Positions 1-11,291 of a DNA stretch of 64,000 nt are shown piece after piece. The notes beneath the pieces are model-generated. The model ran no database searches, was not told the origin of the DNA, and saw nothing but the letters and a program-made list of their open reading frames with translations. The translations under genes were made by a program, and so were the position numbers. The stretch's first letter is position 1. Each line of letters begins with the position of its first letter. The DNA is from Pseudoneurospora amorphoporcata (lineage: Eukaryota > Ascomycota > Sordariomycetes > Sordariales > Sordariaceae), in NCBI GenBank assembly GCA_033297205.1, contig MU859080.1, positions 71,765 to 135,764 of the forward strand, given 5' to 3'.

Positions 1-8
1 CCTTCGCC

Positions 9-2643
9 ATGTCTATCCTTTCACGCGCCTCCGACCGTCGCCCAGACCTCTCCTTGGTCGTATGTCTTTTCACCCCCTCCCCCCTTCTTGTCCAAGGCCG
101 CTGCTATAGGAAGACCAGCTGACGATCCGATTTGTGTACCGGTAGAGCGAGGAGGACTTTCCCTACGAACAAGACATCGTCCGTAACCCCGGCAGCACGA
201 AGCCATGGCTTGCATATATCGAGTACAAGCTTCAGCACGGGACGGTCCAGGAGCAGGCATATATCATGGAGCGCGCCTGTATGCAGCTTCCTAGGTCTTA
301 TAAGCTCTGGAAGATGGTGAGTACCCGAACTCTCTCCCCATGGCGCAACGTGCCAACTGACATGGTTATCAGTACCTCCGGTTTAGGACGAAGCACGTTT
401 CGAAGCTCAATGCCGCCATCTTTGCCTCCGAGTACCAAAAGATTAACAGCCTCTTCGAGAGGGCGCTGATCCTCCTCAACAAGATGCCTAGGATATGGGA
501 GATGTATCTCAAGTTTCTGATGCAGCAGCCGCTCGTGACGCACACACGACGCACCTTCGATCGGGCCCTCCGCGCTCTCCCCATTACGCAGCACAACCGG
601 ATATGGGCTCTGTACCGACCCTTCGCCAACTCGGCCGAGGGCGAGACGGCCGTCAAGATCTGGCGGAGATACATGCAGGTTCACCCAGAGGATGCCGAGG
701 ACTTCATCGAATTGTTGGTCACGGTGGGACTATACACGGAAGCCGTCCACAAGTACATCGAGATCCTCAACAACCCACGATTCACGAGCAAGAACAGCAA
801 GGGACACTACGAGCTGTGGAGCGAGATGGTAGATTTGCTGGTCGAGCATGCGACGCAGGTGGAGACGGGGCATGAGACGGGAATCGACGTCGAACGGATC
901 ATTCGCAGTGGTATCGAACGATTTGCCGACCAGAGGGGTAAGCTGTGGTGCGGCTTGGCGACCTACTGGATTCGACGAGGCAGCTTTGAGCGCGCGCGAG
1001 ACGTTTTCGAGGAGGGCATTACGACCGTCATGACCGTTCGAGACTTCACCCTCGTTTTCGATTCGTACACGGAGTTTGAGGAGTCCATCATGAGCGCTTT
1101 GATGGAGATGGCATCGACCCGGGCTGAGAAGGGAGAGGTGGACGAGGTGGCTGATTTCGATTTGGATATCCGAATGATGCGGTTTGAACATCTGATGGAC
1201 CGCCGACCCTTCCTCTTGAACGATGTTCTACTGAGGCAGAACCCCAACAATGTCACGGAGTGGGAGAAGCGTGTGGCTCTGTGGGGCGACAACAAGGAGG
1301 AGGTTGTCAAGACTTACCTTGATGCTATCGAAGCCATCCAACCGAAGAAGGCAGTGGGTGCGCTTCACCAGCTTTGGGCCAACTACGCTAAATTCTACGA
1401 GGCTGGAGGGGATCTTTCAAGTGCCAGAAGAATTATGGAGAAGGCCGTCAAGGTCCCTTACAAGTCCGTGGCAGAGTTAGCAGACTGTTGGATTGAGTGG
1501 GCGGAGATGGAGCTTCGGAACGAGTGTTTCGACGAGGCCATGAGGGTCATGGCAAAGGCGGTACAGGCGCCCAAAAGGTCCACGGTGGACTACTTCGACG
1601 AAACGCTATCACCACAACAACGAGTTCACAAAAGCTGGAAGCTGTGGAGTTTCTACGTCGACCTTGTGGAAAGTGTCAGCTCGCTAGACGAGACCCGCAA
1701 GGTGTACGAGAGGATATTCGAGCTTCGCATCGCCACTCCCCAAACAGTCGTCAACTACGCCAACCTGCTGGAGGAGCACAAGTACTTCGAAGAGTCATTC
1801 AAAATCTACGAGCGCGGTCTCGATCTCTTCAGCTACCCCGTAGCCTTCGAGCTCTGGAATCTGTACCTCACTAAAGCCGTCGACCGCAAGATCAGCATCG
1901 AGCGCCTCCGCGATCTCTTCGAGCAAGCCGTCGAGGACTGCCCGCCCAAGTTCGCCAAGGTGATCTACCTCATGTACGGCAACCTCGAAGAAGAGCGCGG
2001 CCTCGCCCGCCACGCCATGCGCATCTACGAGCGGGCCACGCGCGCCGTCGCCGACGAGGACCGCGCCGACATGTTCAACTTCTACATCACCAAGTCGGCG
2101 TCCAACTTCGGCCTGCCCTCGACGCGGCCCATCTACGAGCGTGCCATCGCCGCCCTGCCTGACGCCGAGGCCCGCGACATGTGCCTCAAGTTCGCCGACA
2201 TGGAGAAGCGGCTGGGTGAGATCGACCGCGCCCGCGCCATCTACGGCCACGCCTCGCAGTTCTGCGACCCACGCACCAACCCGGGCTTCTGGAAAAAGTG
2301 GGAGCAGTTCGAGGTGCATCACGGCAACGAGGATACCTATAAGGAGATGTGCCGCATCAAGAGAAGCGTACAGGCGCAGTACAACACGGACGTCAACTTT
2401 ATTGCCTCGCAAGCGCTGGTGAGGAGTCAGCAGAAGAGGATGGACGAGGAGGCGGCAGGAAACGGAGGAGGGGGAGAGATGGACGCCGAGGTTGCGGACG
2501 CGATGGCGGCGCTGGAGAGACAGGCGCGCGCGCCCGTGGGCTTCGTGGCGGCTTCGGAAGGACCAAAGGGCAGTAGCATGCCGGTTCAGCCTGTTCAGGT
2601 TCATAATCCGGATGCTATTGATCTTGATGAAATGGATGAATGA
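9..2643 (+). CDS. syf1: Pre-mRNA-splicing factor SYF1 (XAB2 orthologue), HAT-repeat protein
   Basis: Exons 9-59, 146-316 and 373-2643 give 830 residues, the usual length for fungal SYF1. SYF1 is a core component of the Prp19-associated (NineTeen) complex in the nucleus and takes part in spliceosome activation. The protein opens with an SEEDFPYEQDIVRNPGSTKP block and then carries tandem HAT (half-TPR) repeats through most of its length, each with the W...Y/F...E pattern, for example YELWSEMVDLL and LWNLYLTKAVDR. The C-terminal tail is acidic and low complexity, ending DAIDLDEMDE. Introns 60-145 and 317-372 have GTATGT and GTGAGT donors and keep the frame. The ATG at 9 is the only in-frame start inside the window and has a good context (GCCATG); a start just outside the window cannot be excluded. 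The family call is firm, the exact N-terminus less so. Confidence 0.93.
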
Positions 2644-3445
2644 TCAAGATTTTTTATTATTTTCATTATTATTTCAGAGCTTCTCATTTGTCGTTTTTTT
2701 CCTTTGGTTCGGTTTTCTGATTTTCACGGCGAGGGATGCGGCTGTATTGTACATAGACTGGAACACTGGGAAGGAGGCCGGCTGCTTAAACATTTACCAC
2801 TACATAAACACAACTGATTACACTCCCATCCATTGAAAAGAGTCGCATGGAAAGGACCGAAAGGGGCTGGGGATTTCTCTTGTATTTCTTTCATTACATT
2901 AACTAGGGATTGGCGGCTCGTTGCATGGGTTGCCCAAATACTTCCATTAGATTACACTCGGGTAGAGACGGGGAAACAGTCTAAAGATTGGGGCTTGGGC
3001 AAATATAAGAACAAAACTCTCACTAATTGACCATCAAGACAAATGTTGCATAGTTGAGCAACATCACAGCTTCTCCTTTACAATACAGCCGGCCTGGAGA
3101 ATTAACTTTATGTGCTTCGAACTATCAACATATCGACAACAATAGGCAGTGGGCACTTTTGCTCCTTTGTGCGTGTGGAAAAGATCTTGGTTCATATATC
3201 ATTGAGAGGACGTTCCTATTTCAAAAAAGAAGAACACGAATACAATCATTGGAAAATAAGTGCTAATACAGCCGAACTGGAAGAGAACCACAGCCTCCAT
3301 GTCATAACCGCAGCCCCTATCCTCCATCGATCAAACCAACACAACATATGGAACCAGATATCACCGCCCATTACTCCTTCATTATCAAGGTCCTTGTTTC
3401 TTTCCACACTTTGTTGTTTTTTTCCATTCCATTCCACTCGCGCGC
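2644..3445. other. Convergent 3' region between SYF1 and the small conserved gene
   Basis: The 3' ends of a plus-strand and a minus-strand gene face each other here. I see T-rich stretches compatible with 3' UTRs and no ORF with recognisable protein features. Confidence 0.6.
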
Positions 3446-4024
3446 TTACTTCACATTGTGATATCCCTTCTCCATGTGTTTCTGATGGAAGGCATGGGCG
3501 TAGTTGGTGTCAACATGGCCGTCCCGCGTCTTGGGCACGGCGTAGATGGATCCCTTGCGCTTTTGGAAGCGACTTGGTGGTACTTTTGAGGCGTCTGCAA
3601 CAAGAGAGTCGGATTAGCTTTCTCGGACTGGCATGATAGCAAGAACGGAGAGGTGGGGAATGGATTAGACGACAGGAGAGGGAAAGGGGGACAAGATTGA
3701 GATATGAAGAAACATACCCCATTCGGCACTCATCCGACGATCTGCCGGAGAGGTGGGAGAGGAAGAGACGGGACTGAAATTGGTGAATGTGGGAGTTACG
3801 ATTTCCGAGTTGCGATGTCGGACCGGTTGCTGTTGTTCGCTGTGGGTGGTGGTGATTCCGTGCGTCATGGTGTTAGGGTCCCACGAGGTGGTGGTCGTCT
3901 TGGTGGTATCGATGGTGATGGGGGCTTTGTGTTGTTGCTGGTGTTCTGTGTCGAAGCAAGGCGAGCGAAATCAGAGTATGATCTTTGTCCAAGTATTCGG
4001 GGGAATGAGGTACATACCAGACAT
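3446..4024 (-). CDS. Small conserved fungal protein, 127 aa, three exons
   Basis: The gene is only visible after splicing: exons 4024-4018 (7 nt), 3945-3718 and 3594-3446. Donors are GTATGT in both introns (72 and 123 nt), acceptors are ACAG and GCAG, and the joined frame closes exactly at TAA. The N-terminal two thirds are rich in T, S and Q and look disordered. The C-terminal 50 residues, starting near MSAEWDASKVPPSRFQKRKG and ending HMEKGYHNVK, match a short motif I remember from many uncharacterised ascomycete proteins (RFQKRKGSIY followed by RDGHVD). No enzyme motif, signal peptide or membrane segment is present. The role is unknown. A shorter form starting at the internal ATG at 3733 (54 residues) is possible if the first exons are untranslated. 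Confidence 0.8.
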
Positions 4025-5534
4025 GCTGTCGGAATCTCTGATGAGGATCTCTGATGGGCTCAAGTGGAACGTGGGACAAGCGTCGTAACTGGTATGATAG
4101 TAGATAGATTATGGGTCCGTGAGATGGGACGTGAAGATTTGTTGTTCTCGAGATTGATGATGGCAGAAAGATAGATATTACAGAGTCAGAAGCGAGTCGG
4201 AGTGGTCGTTAGGTTATATGTAGAAGGTGTAGTGCTGACAGGATGACTACGTAGGTATTCGGAGCGAAGTGTTTTTAGGATGTTGTTGTCGGAGGAGAAG
4301 GTGGTGATGGTGGAAGGATTGACGTTAAAAGAGAAAAGACAATCGGAGGAACCATTCAGTACCTAAGTAGTTTCTTCCTTCCCCTCTAACGACTTGACTC
4401 GGGTGGCACCTGACTCTTTCGATGTGATATGATGTGCAGTAGTTCTCAAGTGGAAGGGGAGGAACAATGAACTGGGGCCGTGCTGTGCTCTGACTGGTAC
4501 TCAGTGTGAAAAGATAAGCTCCCCCCAATATCATTCCGTCTGTTGCTCTTTCCTCCTTCTGCTGCTCCGTTCGTGTCTGTCGATATCAGTAGATCCGGGT
4601 GATGTGATTGGCCTGGTGCCGTGTAAGTGACGGGAGCCGTCTATCATTCCCAATCCTCCGACCAGTTTTCTTCCCCTCTTCTCTCCCTCGACAACCGAAC
4701 ACGCCGAACCATTGACAACCCTGACGATCCTGACCGGCACTTTCAACCTGGACGCATCCATCGACGTCCATCTTGCAGTCGCCCGTTTCGAGTAACAACT
4801 CACTTGCAGGTTGGGACTGCCAATCATCTACGAGATGCCATCTGTAACGCAGCTCCGATATTCATATCGCCCAGTCGCGCCAGTCCAATCTCGATCGTTG
4901 CCTTCGGAATAAAGGGTGGTTGGAATAAGCTCAAAGGAGCCCTAAGCGGCAGTCTGGTCGCCACTCCTCTATTGTACGCGAGCCCCCCAACCCTACCTGC
5001 TTGACGTCATGCGGGGAAGAGGAGAAAGAGGAGTATAAACGCACCCAGCAAACAAATGTCCGAATCGTGTGTGCCCCTCAAGCTCGCCTATGCAGATATG
5101 CGAAGTTCTTGGTGCTTAGATAGCGGGCGGCCCTCCGGGATCCAGGTCTTCTGACAGACGCCCAACAACGGCTCGAGCGCGATTGCGCCTGGTCCTCTTT
5201 CTCTACTCCAAGGTCGTTAATCTGCCACCTATCACTACGTCTCGTCAGTCTGTGTCTCGAGCACGGCAGCCGTTTCTTCTTGTGACAGCCTCAGAAATGA
5301 AGATATCTCAGCGGTTCACTTAGCAAGCACGAAATTTTGAACATCAATCATTGAATGACCAGTGTCAGTCACACTCGGATCCCCGCTTCCCTATCTCTAC
5401 TTCCCTCGTAGACCTCGGAATATCCTACACTCCATTCATTGTTCAATTCCTCACATCACTTTTCAAGAAGCATCGGTTTCCCACGGATCCCCGTGGCACC
5501 CTCAAGGAGAATACCTGAGAGAGGCAGTGCCCCT
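4025..5534. other. Upstream region of the small gene and 3' flank of the Egh16-like gene
   Basis: This 1.5 kb stretch holds the presumed promoter and leader of the small minus-strand gene and the 3' flank of the next minus-strand gene. Short ORFs are present but none has coding features I can support. Confidence 0.5.
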
Positions 5535-6357
5535 CTAGTGCTGCCACTGCTCCACATCCTCCAAAGAGTCATTCTCCAGGTCGGAACGCTTGGCGAAGAA
5601 CCTCCTGGCAAGAGGACGCTTGTTGCCCTTGGCAGCAGTGGTCGAGTTGGTGACGGGAACAGTGGTGTTGCTGTTGCCGCCACCAGCTCCAGCACCAGCA
5701 CCACCGGCCAGCTGGACGGGCACGACACCACCGAAGGAGCGAGCGTTCTGGCACCGCACCAAGCACAAGTTGTCCTGGCCAGCTGCAGTTCCGGTGCATG
5801 CTTGGTCGGCAGGGATGGAGGCGATCAGAGGGAAGTCAGTCTTGGTGGCCTGTGGTGAGGTATGTTAGTCGATGCTTATATCAGCCAAGTGCTTGCGGGT
5901 AGAGACTCACCCTCGAGAGACCGTTCCTGCCCGGAACGTTCGTTTCAACCTTGATCTCAGTCCACTCCGTCGCCTTCGCATCCGCATTGATCATGCAAGT
6001 AAACGGTCCAGCTCCGTCCTGGTTGATCTGGTGCAGTGTCATGTTGAGCGCACCACCGGCCGTCACCTGCGGCAGCGAATCCTTGGTCGTGTCAAGGATG
6101 GCCTTGGTGCCCTCCTCAACCTTGTTAGTGCCCGATTGTATCGTCTGGCCAAGTGTCTTTGCTGCCTGGCCACGGAACCGAGTAGTGTCCAGCTGGAAGG
6201 GGTTGCGTCTTGTTCCGTCACGGGGAGTGGTGGTGTTGATGCCCAGGGCCATGCCGACACCACCGGCGTCGCCTACTGCGGCAATGATAGCGGCATGGCC
6301 GGCTACCAGGGGAGTGAGAGCGAAGAGGCTCATGCAGATGGACTTGAGAGATGCCAT
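5535..6357 (-). CDS. Egh16-like secreted protein (Gas1/Mas3 type, DUF3129)
   Basis: Exons 6357-5911 and 5849-5535 encode 253 residues; the 61-nt intron starts GTGAGT and ends CACAG. Residues 1 to about 20 form a signal peptide (MASLKSICMSLFALTPLVAG). The mature part shows family hallmarks: GDAGGVGMALG near the N-terminus, RNPFQLDTTRF, then NQDGAGPFTCMINADA and a later LCLVRCQN cysteine pair. Egh16 homologues are small secreted proteins first seen in powdery mildew and rice-blast appressoria, but they are also common in saprotrophic Sordariomycetes, so pathogenicity cannot be inferred. After residue 200 comes a Gly/Ala/Asn/Thr linker and a basic segment with dibasic sites (RPLARRFFAKRS) that a Kex2-like protease might cut. 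The leader upstream is T-rich. Family call firm; biochemical function is not known for the family. Confidence 0.88.
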
Positions 6358-8833
6358 TTTGTCCGAGGTTTAGAAAGTTCTGTTTCTGTGTCGTTATAAA
6401 TCGAAAATCTCGAAAAGATGGTAGGTGCACAGCACACAAAAGTTGTGGATAAAACCTGAACCGGCAGGAGAGAGGGTTAAAGGATGCTGAAGAAAGGAAT
6501 ATTGAAGAGAAAGCCGGAGTGTGACTGAAAATGGCTGGACCTGCCTGCTGAAATGTTGATGATGGTGATGATGCTGAAGAAGCCAAAAGTCAAGTCTAGC
6601 AGAGAGGAAGCCGAGACCGGTATTTATACAGTTTTCCGGTTCGTGACATCGAACATTGTCGTCGAGGGTACCATCGTGATGTTTACAATGCGCGGCCGTC
6701 TCTCCATCTCCTGGTGTTTCTAAACCCTGGTCTTAAGGGGCCGAGTTTTGAGTTTCGAATTTCGAGTTCCGAGTATGATCTTGCGCAGGGCTCACTGTAG
6801 CTCGGCGCTTGATGTTTTGCACGAAACAAGGCGCATGAGATATAGTAACTGTCAACATCGGCAATTGTTGTTTGTGTTTCCCATATCTTTGCCGGAGCAC
6901 TTGGTAGAATGAGTGACAAGAGAGGCTATTTTGAGTCAAACTTCCACATCCTGTCAATGAACATTTCGTTCTCTCAATGGACGAACTAAAACTTCGAGCT
7001 CCCAAACTCGTTTTCTGTAGTCCATCCAGCCTGGTAAAAAATTATCAATAACCTTCGGTATAATGCCTGGGGTAACTGTAAATGCCCATGATCAAGGGCA
7101 TCGGAGGACTTACTGACAACTAGTGCCGCTTCACCTGACTAGGTGAGAGTTTTGTCCGATACAATTTTCGATGCCACTCGACATAGGTGACATCCTTGAG
7201 CTTTTCTGGGCGATATTCAAGGCTGATGCTTTGTAGCCTGCAATCTGTCTCAGTCCGATCTAACTGGCAGTGTTGCGGTATGCTTGGTGAACTGCGGCGA
7301 AGAACCTCTTTAACTTTAATGGACTAGTATGCTGCCATTCTCCTTCTGCTATTCCGCGAAACTCCAAACTAGACAAGCGAGGCAGCCAATCTGGCCCAGC
7401 TAATGGCTGTAGCTGACCATGACTTGCCGTGCGTCTTGGTAGCGAGTCCCGATTCAGAGTCGTGATACCTGTCACACTCTTGTACTTTGGCGACAGCCTT
7501 GAAGAACCAAAGCCTTGACGAATGTGACTTGAGGCCTTGCCCGATAATGCTCACGCGTAGGGTGTAGTCACGTAGTTAGGTCTCCACATCCCTTCTCGCT
7601 TCCTTGCGCCTCATCCTCGGCACTATTAGCACCCAAGAGGTGCCAACCCAAACAAGCTTTTGCTGCCGCAGGTAGATATGTATATCGTATCAAGGCAAGC
7701 CAAGGTCGATCTGGGCTATGAACCGTGGACCGTATACGATCCATCAATGGTCGTGAATACGACATGTGTATGTATGTGTTCAGGTAGTAGCGGGTGGTGG
7801 CGTCATGGCTTCAGATCTCCCAAGGCGAAGTGTCAGATCGTGTTGAAACCAAGAGACAAGGAAAGAAGGTAGGAAGTAGGGGCAGTTGAGCCTCAACTTC
7901 AGCGGCCAAAGTTGCGCGCAACAAACTACACCGGTGATCAAACTCACTCGCCTATATTATCTCGTGTGAGTGTTCTTGGGGTAAGACGGGACTACGATAT
8001 GGCAGCCACGGCGTCTGGTGAAGCAGACGGACGTCTAGCTCAGACACGGTGGAGGGAGGCTCGAGGCTCGTATGGCGACGTGTGACTGGACAACCGACTG
8101 AGACTTGAGGGTTTGACGATATCGAGAAACTCGGGAGAACTGCTACATTCAGCAGTCAGCAGCCCCAAACGCCTCGAACTTCTCATCACTAAAACGGTTC
8201 CATGACCATACCTGGTATGCCATTACGGTAGGGGTGTCAATCGGCCCTCCGATACCTACCTGTCGCCGGACCTATCGCAACCACCAGCGCCCTCTGTTGA
8301 TGACGTGGTATCGTCATACCCCGAACAAACGTCGCGCTGGTGAAGCTCTTTGAGTCCGCCAAAGCTTCATCTGTTACGGCGGATGGGCGATCAATCGCAT
8401 GAAACGCAAAATGGCACCCTCGGCTCGATTCGATTCGTTTGACCCTTGAGCGGACTGGTCGGCCCCCTGGCCTGGTTGTTGAGCCGCCCCCTGTTTCGAG
8501 CTCCTGTGTCTGTCCAAGGCGTTTATTCAAGACGAAATGTAGGGGCTTGGGAGCGTCAAGCGGAAAGTTGAAGCAGAAGGGGAAAGGTTGATGGACCAGT
8601 CGCATCTGTGGAATTGTCGAATTGTTGTTTGAATCAAACGGAATGTCGGTCGCGAAACGAGGCTTGCATGCCTGTCAACATCGGCTCAGATACAAGGTCG
8701 CTCGTCATTAACTAAACCAAAGGAAGGCGAGGAGATAATTATAACGGCACGAAAAAGAAATATGAAGAACAACGACAATAAACAAAAGAAGGTCGTTACG
8801 TCGAATACGCACAAGCAAAAAGTGCAAAAGATG
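6358..8833. other. Gene-free stretch upstream of the Egh16-like gene
   Basis: About 2.5 kb. The first 300 nt are the probable leader and promoter of the Egh16-like gene. The remainder has mixed composition and only short ORFs without recognisable domains. I see nothing else I can support. Confidence 0.5.
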
Positions 8834-8919
8834 AGGTCGTGCCCGGGTTCGAACCGGGGTTACTGGAAGGTTTTGATGAGTTTCAAAATCCAGAGTGATA
8901 ACCACTACACTACACAACC
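8834..8919 (-). tRNA. tRNA-Gln (UUG) with a 14-nt intron
   Basis: On the minus strand the 5' GGTTGTG pairs with 3' CACGACC (one G-T wobble). It is followed by TA, a D-arm of the type GTGTAGTGGTTATCAC, an anticodon arm CTGGA / TCCAG, and the T-arm CCCCGGTTCGAACCCGGG, with discriminator T. The anticodon loop TTTTGA reads UUG. A short intron, about 8869-8882 on the plus strand, interrupts the gene at the canonical 37/38 position. The A-box and B-box promoters are internal. Confidence 0.9.
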
Positions 8920-10013
8920 TGCAACTTCTTGTTGTTTTTCGCTGCCTATTTCACTGCTTATGTAACTCAACATCTCCCTGCTCAATGGCAGCACCACTGC
9001 ATATAACACACGCAACCGTCCCAGCGCCCCTTTGACATTACCATTTTAGCAAACCTTTACAATACCAAGGTTCTTTGATGTCTCCAGCCCTGTATGTAGG
9101 TTCGCTGCCGCTATAACGGTCCATAGATATGTGAGGAATCGGTGATAACACATAGCCGTGGCCTCGTTGCACTACTGCGTTGGAGAGCATGAAGCTGGAC
9201 CAAGTACCATTCAACTTCAGCAGCAAACATATGTCATATGACGCATGAAGCATATTACTCATGACTAACTGCTTGTCCTTTCTTGAATGTCGTCTCGCGT
9301 TGACATTCCATCTTTCTCAAGCAGATCTTGCTGACATCCCCAATTACACCCTAATCTAGGCAGCTCGTAGAACTTTAGTCTACATCCTCTATCCTCTATA
9401 TGTTAATAGCAGCTGAGCCCGGTTTCTGTCTAGGTAGGGGGTTAGTACATTTCGCGGGCGGACCGCATACAAAACCCCGCACGCACTAACCAGGTATTAA
9501 CGCACGGTCTAAAAGTACACTTTTTAACTGCAAAATAATTGTTAGTTCTAATTGAATTTCGCGCTTTTTTATTAGTATATTCCTATTCGCGTTCTCTACA
9601 CGCTATATAAATACGCGCTTTCCCATTCGCGTTCTCTGTATACTATAATAGTATATGAATATTGTACCGTCAATTCGAACTTCAGGTCCCCGTTGTAGCC
9701 GTACGGCGGCTACAAAAATCCAACCCAGGATCCAGCCTATCATTGCCTTGGGAAGGGTGAGGCCAGCTTGCCTGGCCTCCCCGAACACTCGTGATATGTT
9801 GTCCATTAAACTAGATGGCATGAGAGATGCAGAAATACATGGCTCCATACTTCCTTCTCGAAACATCATCTTACTTGGTTCCCGCCGACCAAGTTACCGA
9901 TTGATAAAACTGGGGACTGAGTCGAAGGAATGGGAGCTGGTTCTGGGTATCGGGTCTGAAGAGCGATCGTATAGTTAGAACATATATCTGCAGAAGTTTG
10001 AGTTACCATATTG
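8920..10013. other. AT-rich, repeat-bearing stretch between tRNA-Gln and HEI10
   Basis: The stretch holds an AT-rich island (about 9480-9660) with imperfect tandem copies, listed separately, a GGTTAGT / ACTAACC inverted pair at 9440-9446 and 9485-9491, and two hairpins in 9690-9785. It looks like the remnant of an insertion next to a tRNA gene, but no transposase or reverse-transcriptase motif is visible. Confidence 0.45.
9560..9637. repeat. Imperfect tandem repeat with TTCGCGTTCTCT core
   Basis: Two copies share CGCGCTTT followed by CCTATTCGCGTTCTCT (9582-9597) or CCCATTCGCGTTCTCT (9622-9637). The first copy carries an extra AT-rich stretch. The surrounding DNA is much richer in A and T than the flanking genes. 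Confidence 0.6.
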
Positions 10014-11291
10014 TCAGAAGCACAAACCTGCTACTCTTCGTATCGTAGATGTCCTGGGAACAACGGGATCTTCGTGTCGCCGACTGCCTCTCAGTTCAGC
10101 AGAGGCACGGGATGTTGACGTTGTTCGCCCATGGTTATAACCCGCTGCATGGTTGTTCGATCTACTAGACTGAGTATACCGACCCGAGCGAGGGATTGCC
10201 GGCAAAGTGTTGCTGAGAGAGTCTCGCATGGATGAGAAGCGAGAACCTGGCTCACCCATCGACACGTGGCTAGCTGGTGTTCCAGGTATCGGAACTGCAG
10301 ATTCGTTAGTGTTGTTTCAGTATAGCAAAAGTAAGAGTGAAGATTCACGTTGGGGGTCCATCGGTTTGTTCCAACCGTCCAAGCTTTCTGAACCCGAAGG
10401 TCTTCTTGATGACCTCGAGTCATCGGGGAAGTAGTTGGTTCTCGATCCGATCCCGCCCGAATTCTGTCCTTGGAGGTCATAGCGATTTGTCTCTGGGGCT
10501 ATCCTCGAGCTCATTACACCAGCCGGATCGTTGGCCGGCTGGCTTAGCAACACCTTTTGCTTAAGTTTGTTGTAAAGCTCCTGAGCCTGGTCCAACTTCT
10601 TGCTCTTTTCGGCCAGTGTACGGCGGAGGTCTTCACACTTTCGACGGAGTCCTTGCTCTTCGAGTTCCATATCTGGTAGGACTGTCAGCCCGTCGTGACC
10701 AGCATGCAAGAGAGATGGACAGCGTGGAAATACCTTTGATCTTCGCTGTCAAGGTGGATATCCTGGTGTTTCCTTGATTCCACACGCTCTCAACCTCACG
10801 CTCGAGGGAGACACAGTGAAGCTGCAGATTTCTGTTCATCTGAGACTGACGGAGACTATTTCTGGGTGTCAGCATCTAATAGCCCAACCAAGCAGCTGAT
10901 CAGAAAGCGGCGAAGAATATCAAGACCGACATTTGGTTTGTCATCTGATACGACCAGAAACTTAAGGCTCTTCCTGCGCATTCCATGACAACAGTAGGAC
11001 TTAAGCCACACAAGATGACGGATTTCCACTCTTCCGATGGACGAAGAAGCTGTCTACCCGTCTCAGCCTCATTCAAGGGCTGACGACAGACAGGACAGGT
11101 ATAGGGTCCCTGGTTGGTGAAGCCGTGCCGAGTTGCGCAGTCCATACAAATCGCATGGCTATTAAATTGTCAGCTGAAGGAAGTGGTGACGATAGTATCA
11201 AACTGCAAACCGACCTGCAAGCTGTCACTAGGGCTTGACCCGTCAATTGGGCGCCGCATTTGTTGACATTGCAGGCAAGGTCTTGTTCCAT
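10014..11291 (-). CDS. hei10: HEI10-type RING protein, meiotic crossover E3 ligase
   Basis: Five exons (11291-11215, 11158-10931, 10861-10734, 10672-10349, 10294-10014) join to 345 residues. HEI10/CCNB1IP1 proteins mark crossover sites on meiotic chromosomes and act as SUMO/ubiquitin ligases. A C3HC4-like RING spans residues 7-50 (CNVNKC, then C25, H27, C30, C33, and YTCPVCRQPL), followed by the family segment around FWSYQMTNQ. A coiled coil follows, with SLEREVESVW and then ELEEQGLRRKCEDLRRTLAE, before a Ser/Arg/Gly-rich disordered tail. Introns 1 and 2 both use the rare donor GTCGGT; introns 3 and 4 have GTATTT and GTGAAT. The conserved RING residues are only restored by these splices, which supports them. 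The gene is transcribed away from ULA1 across 946 nt. Confidence 0.85.
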
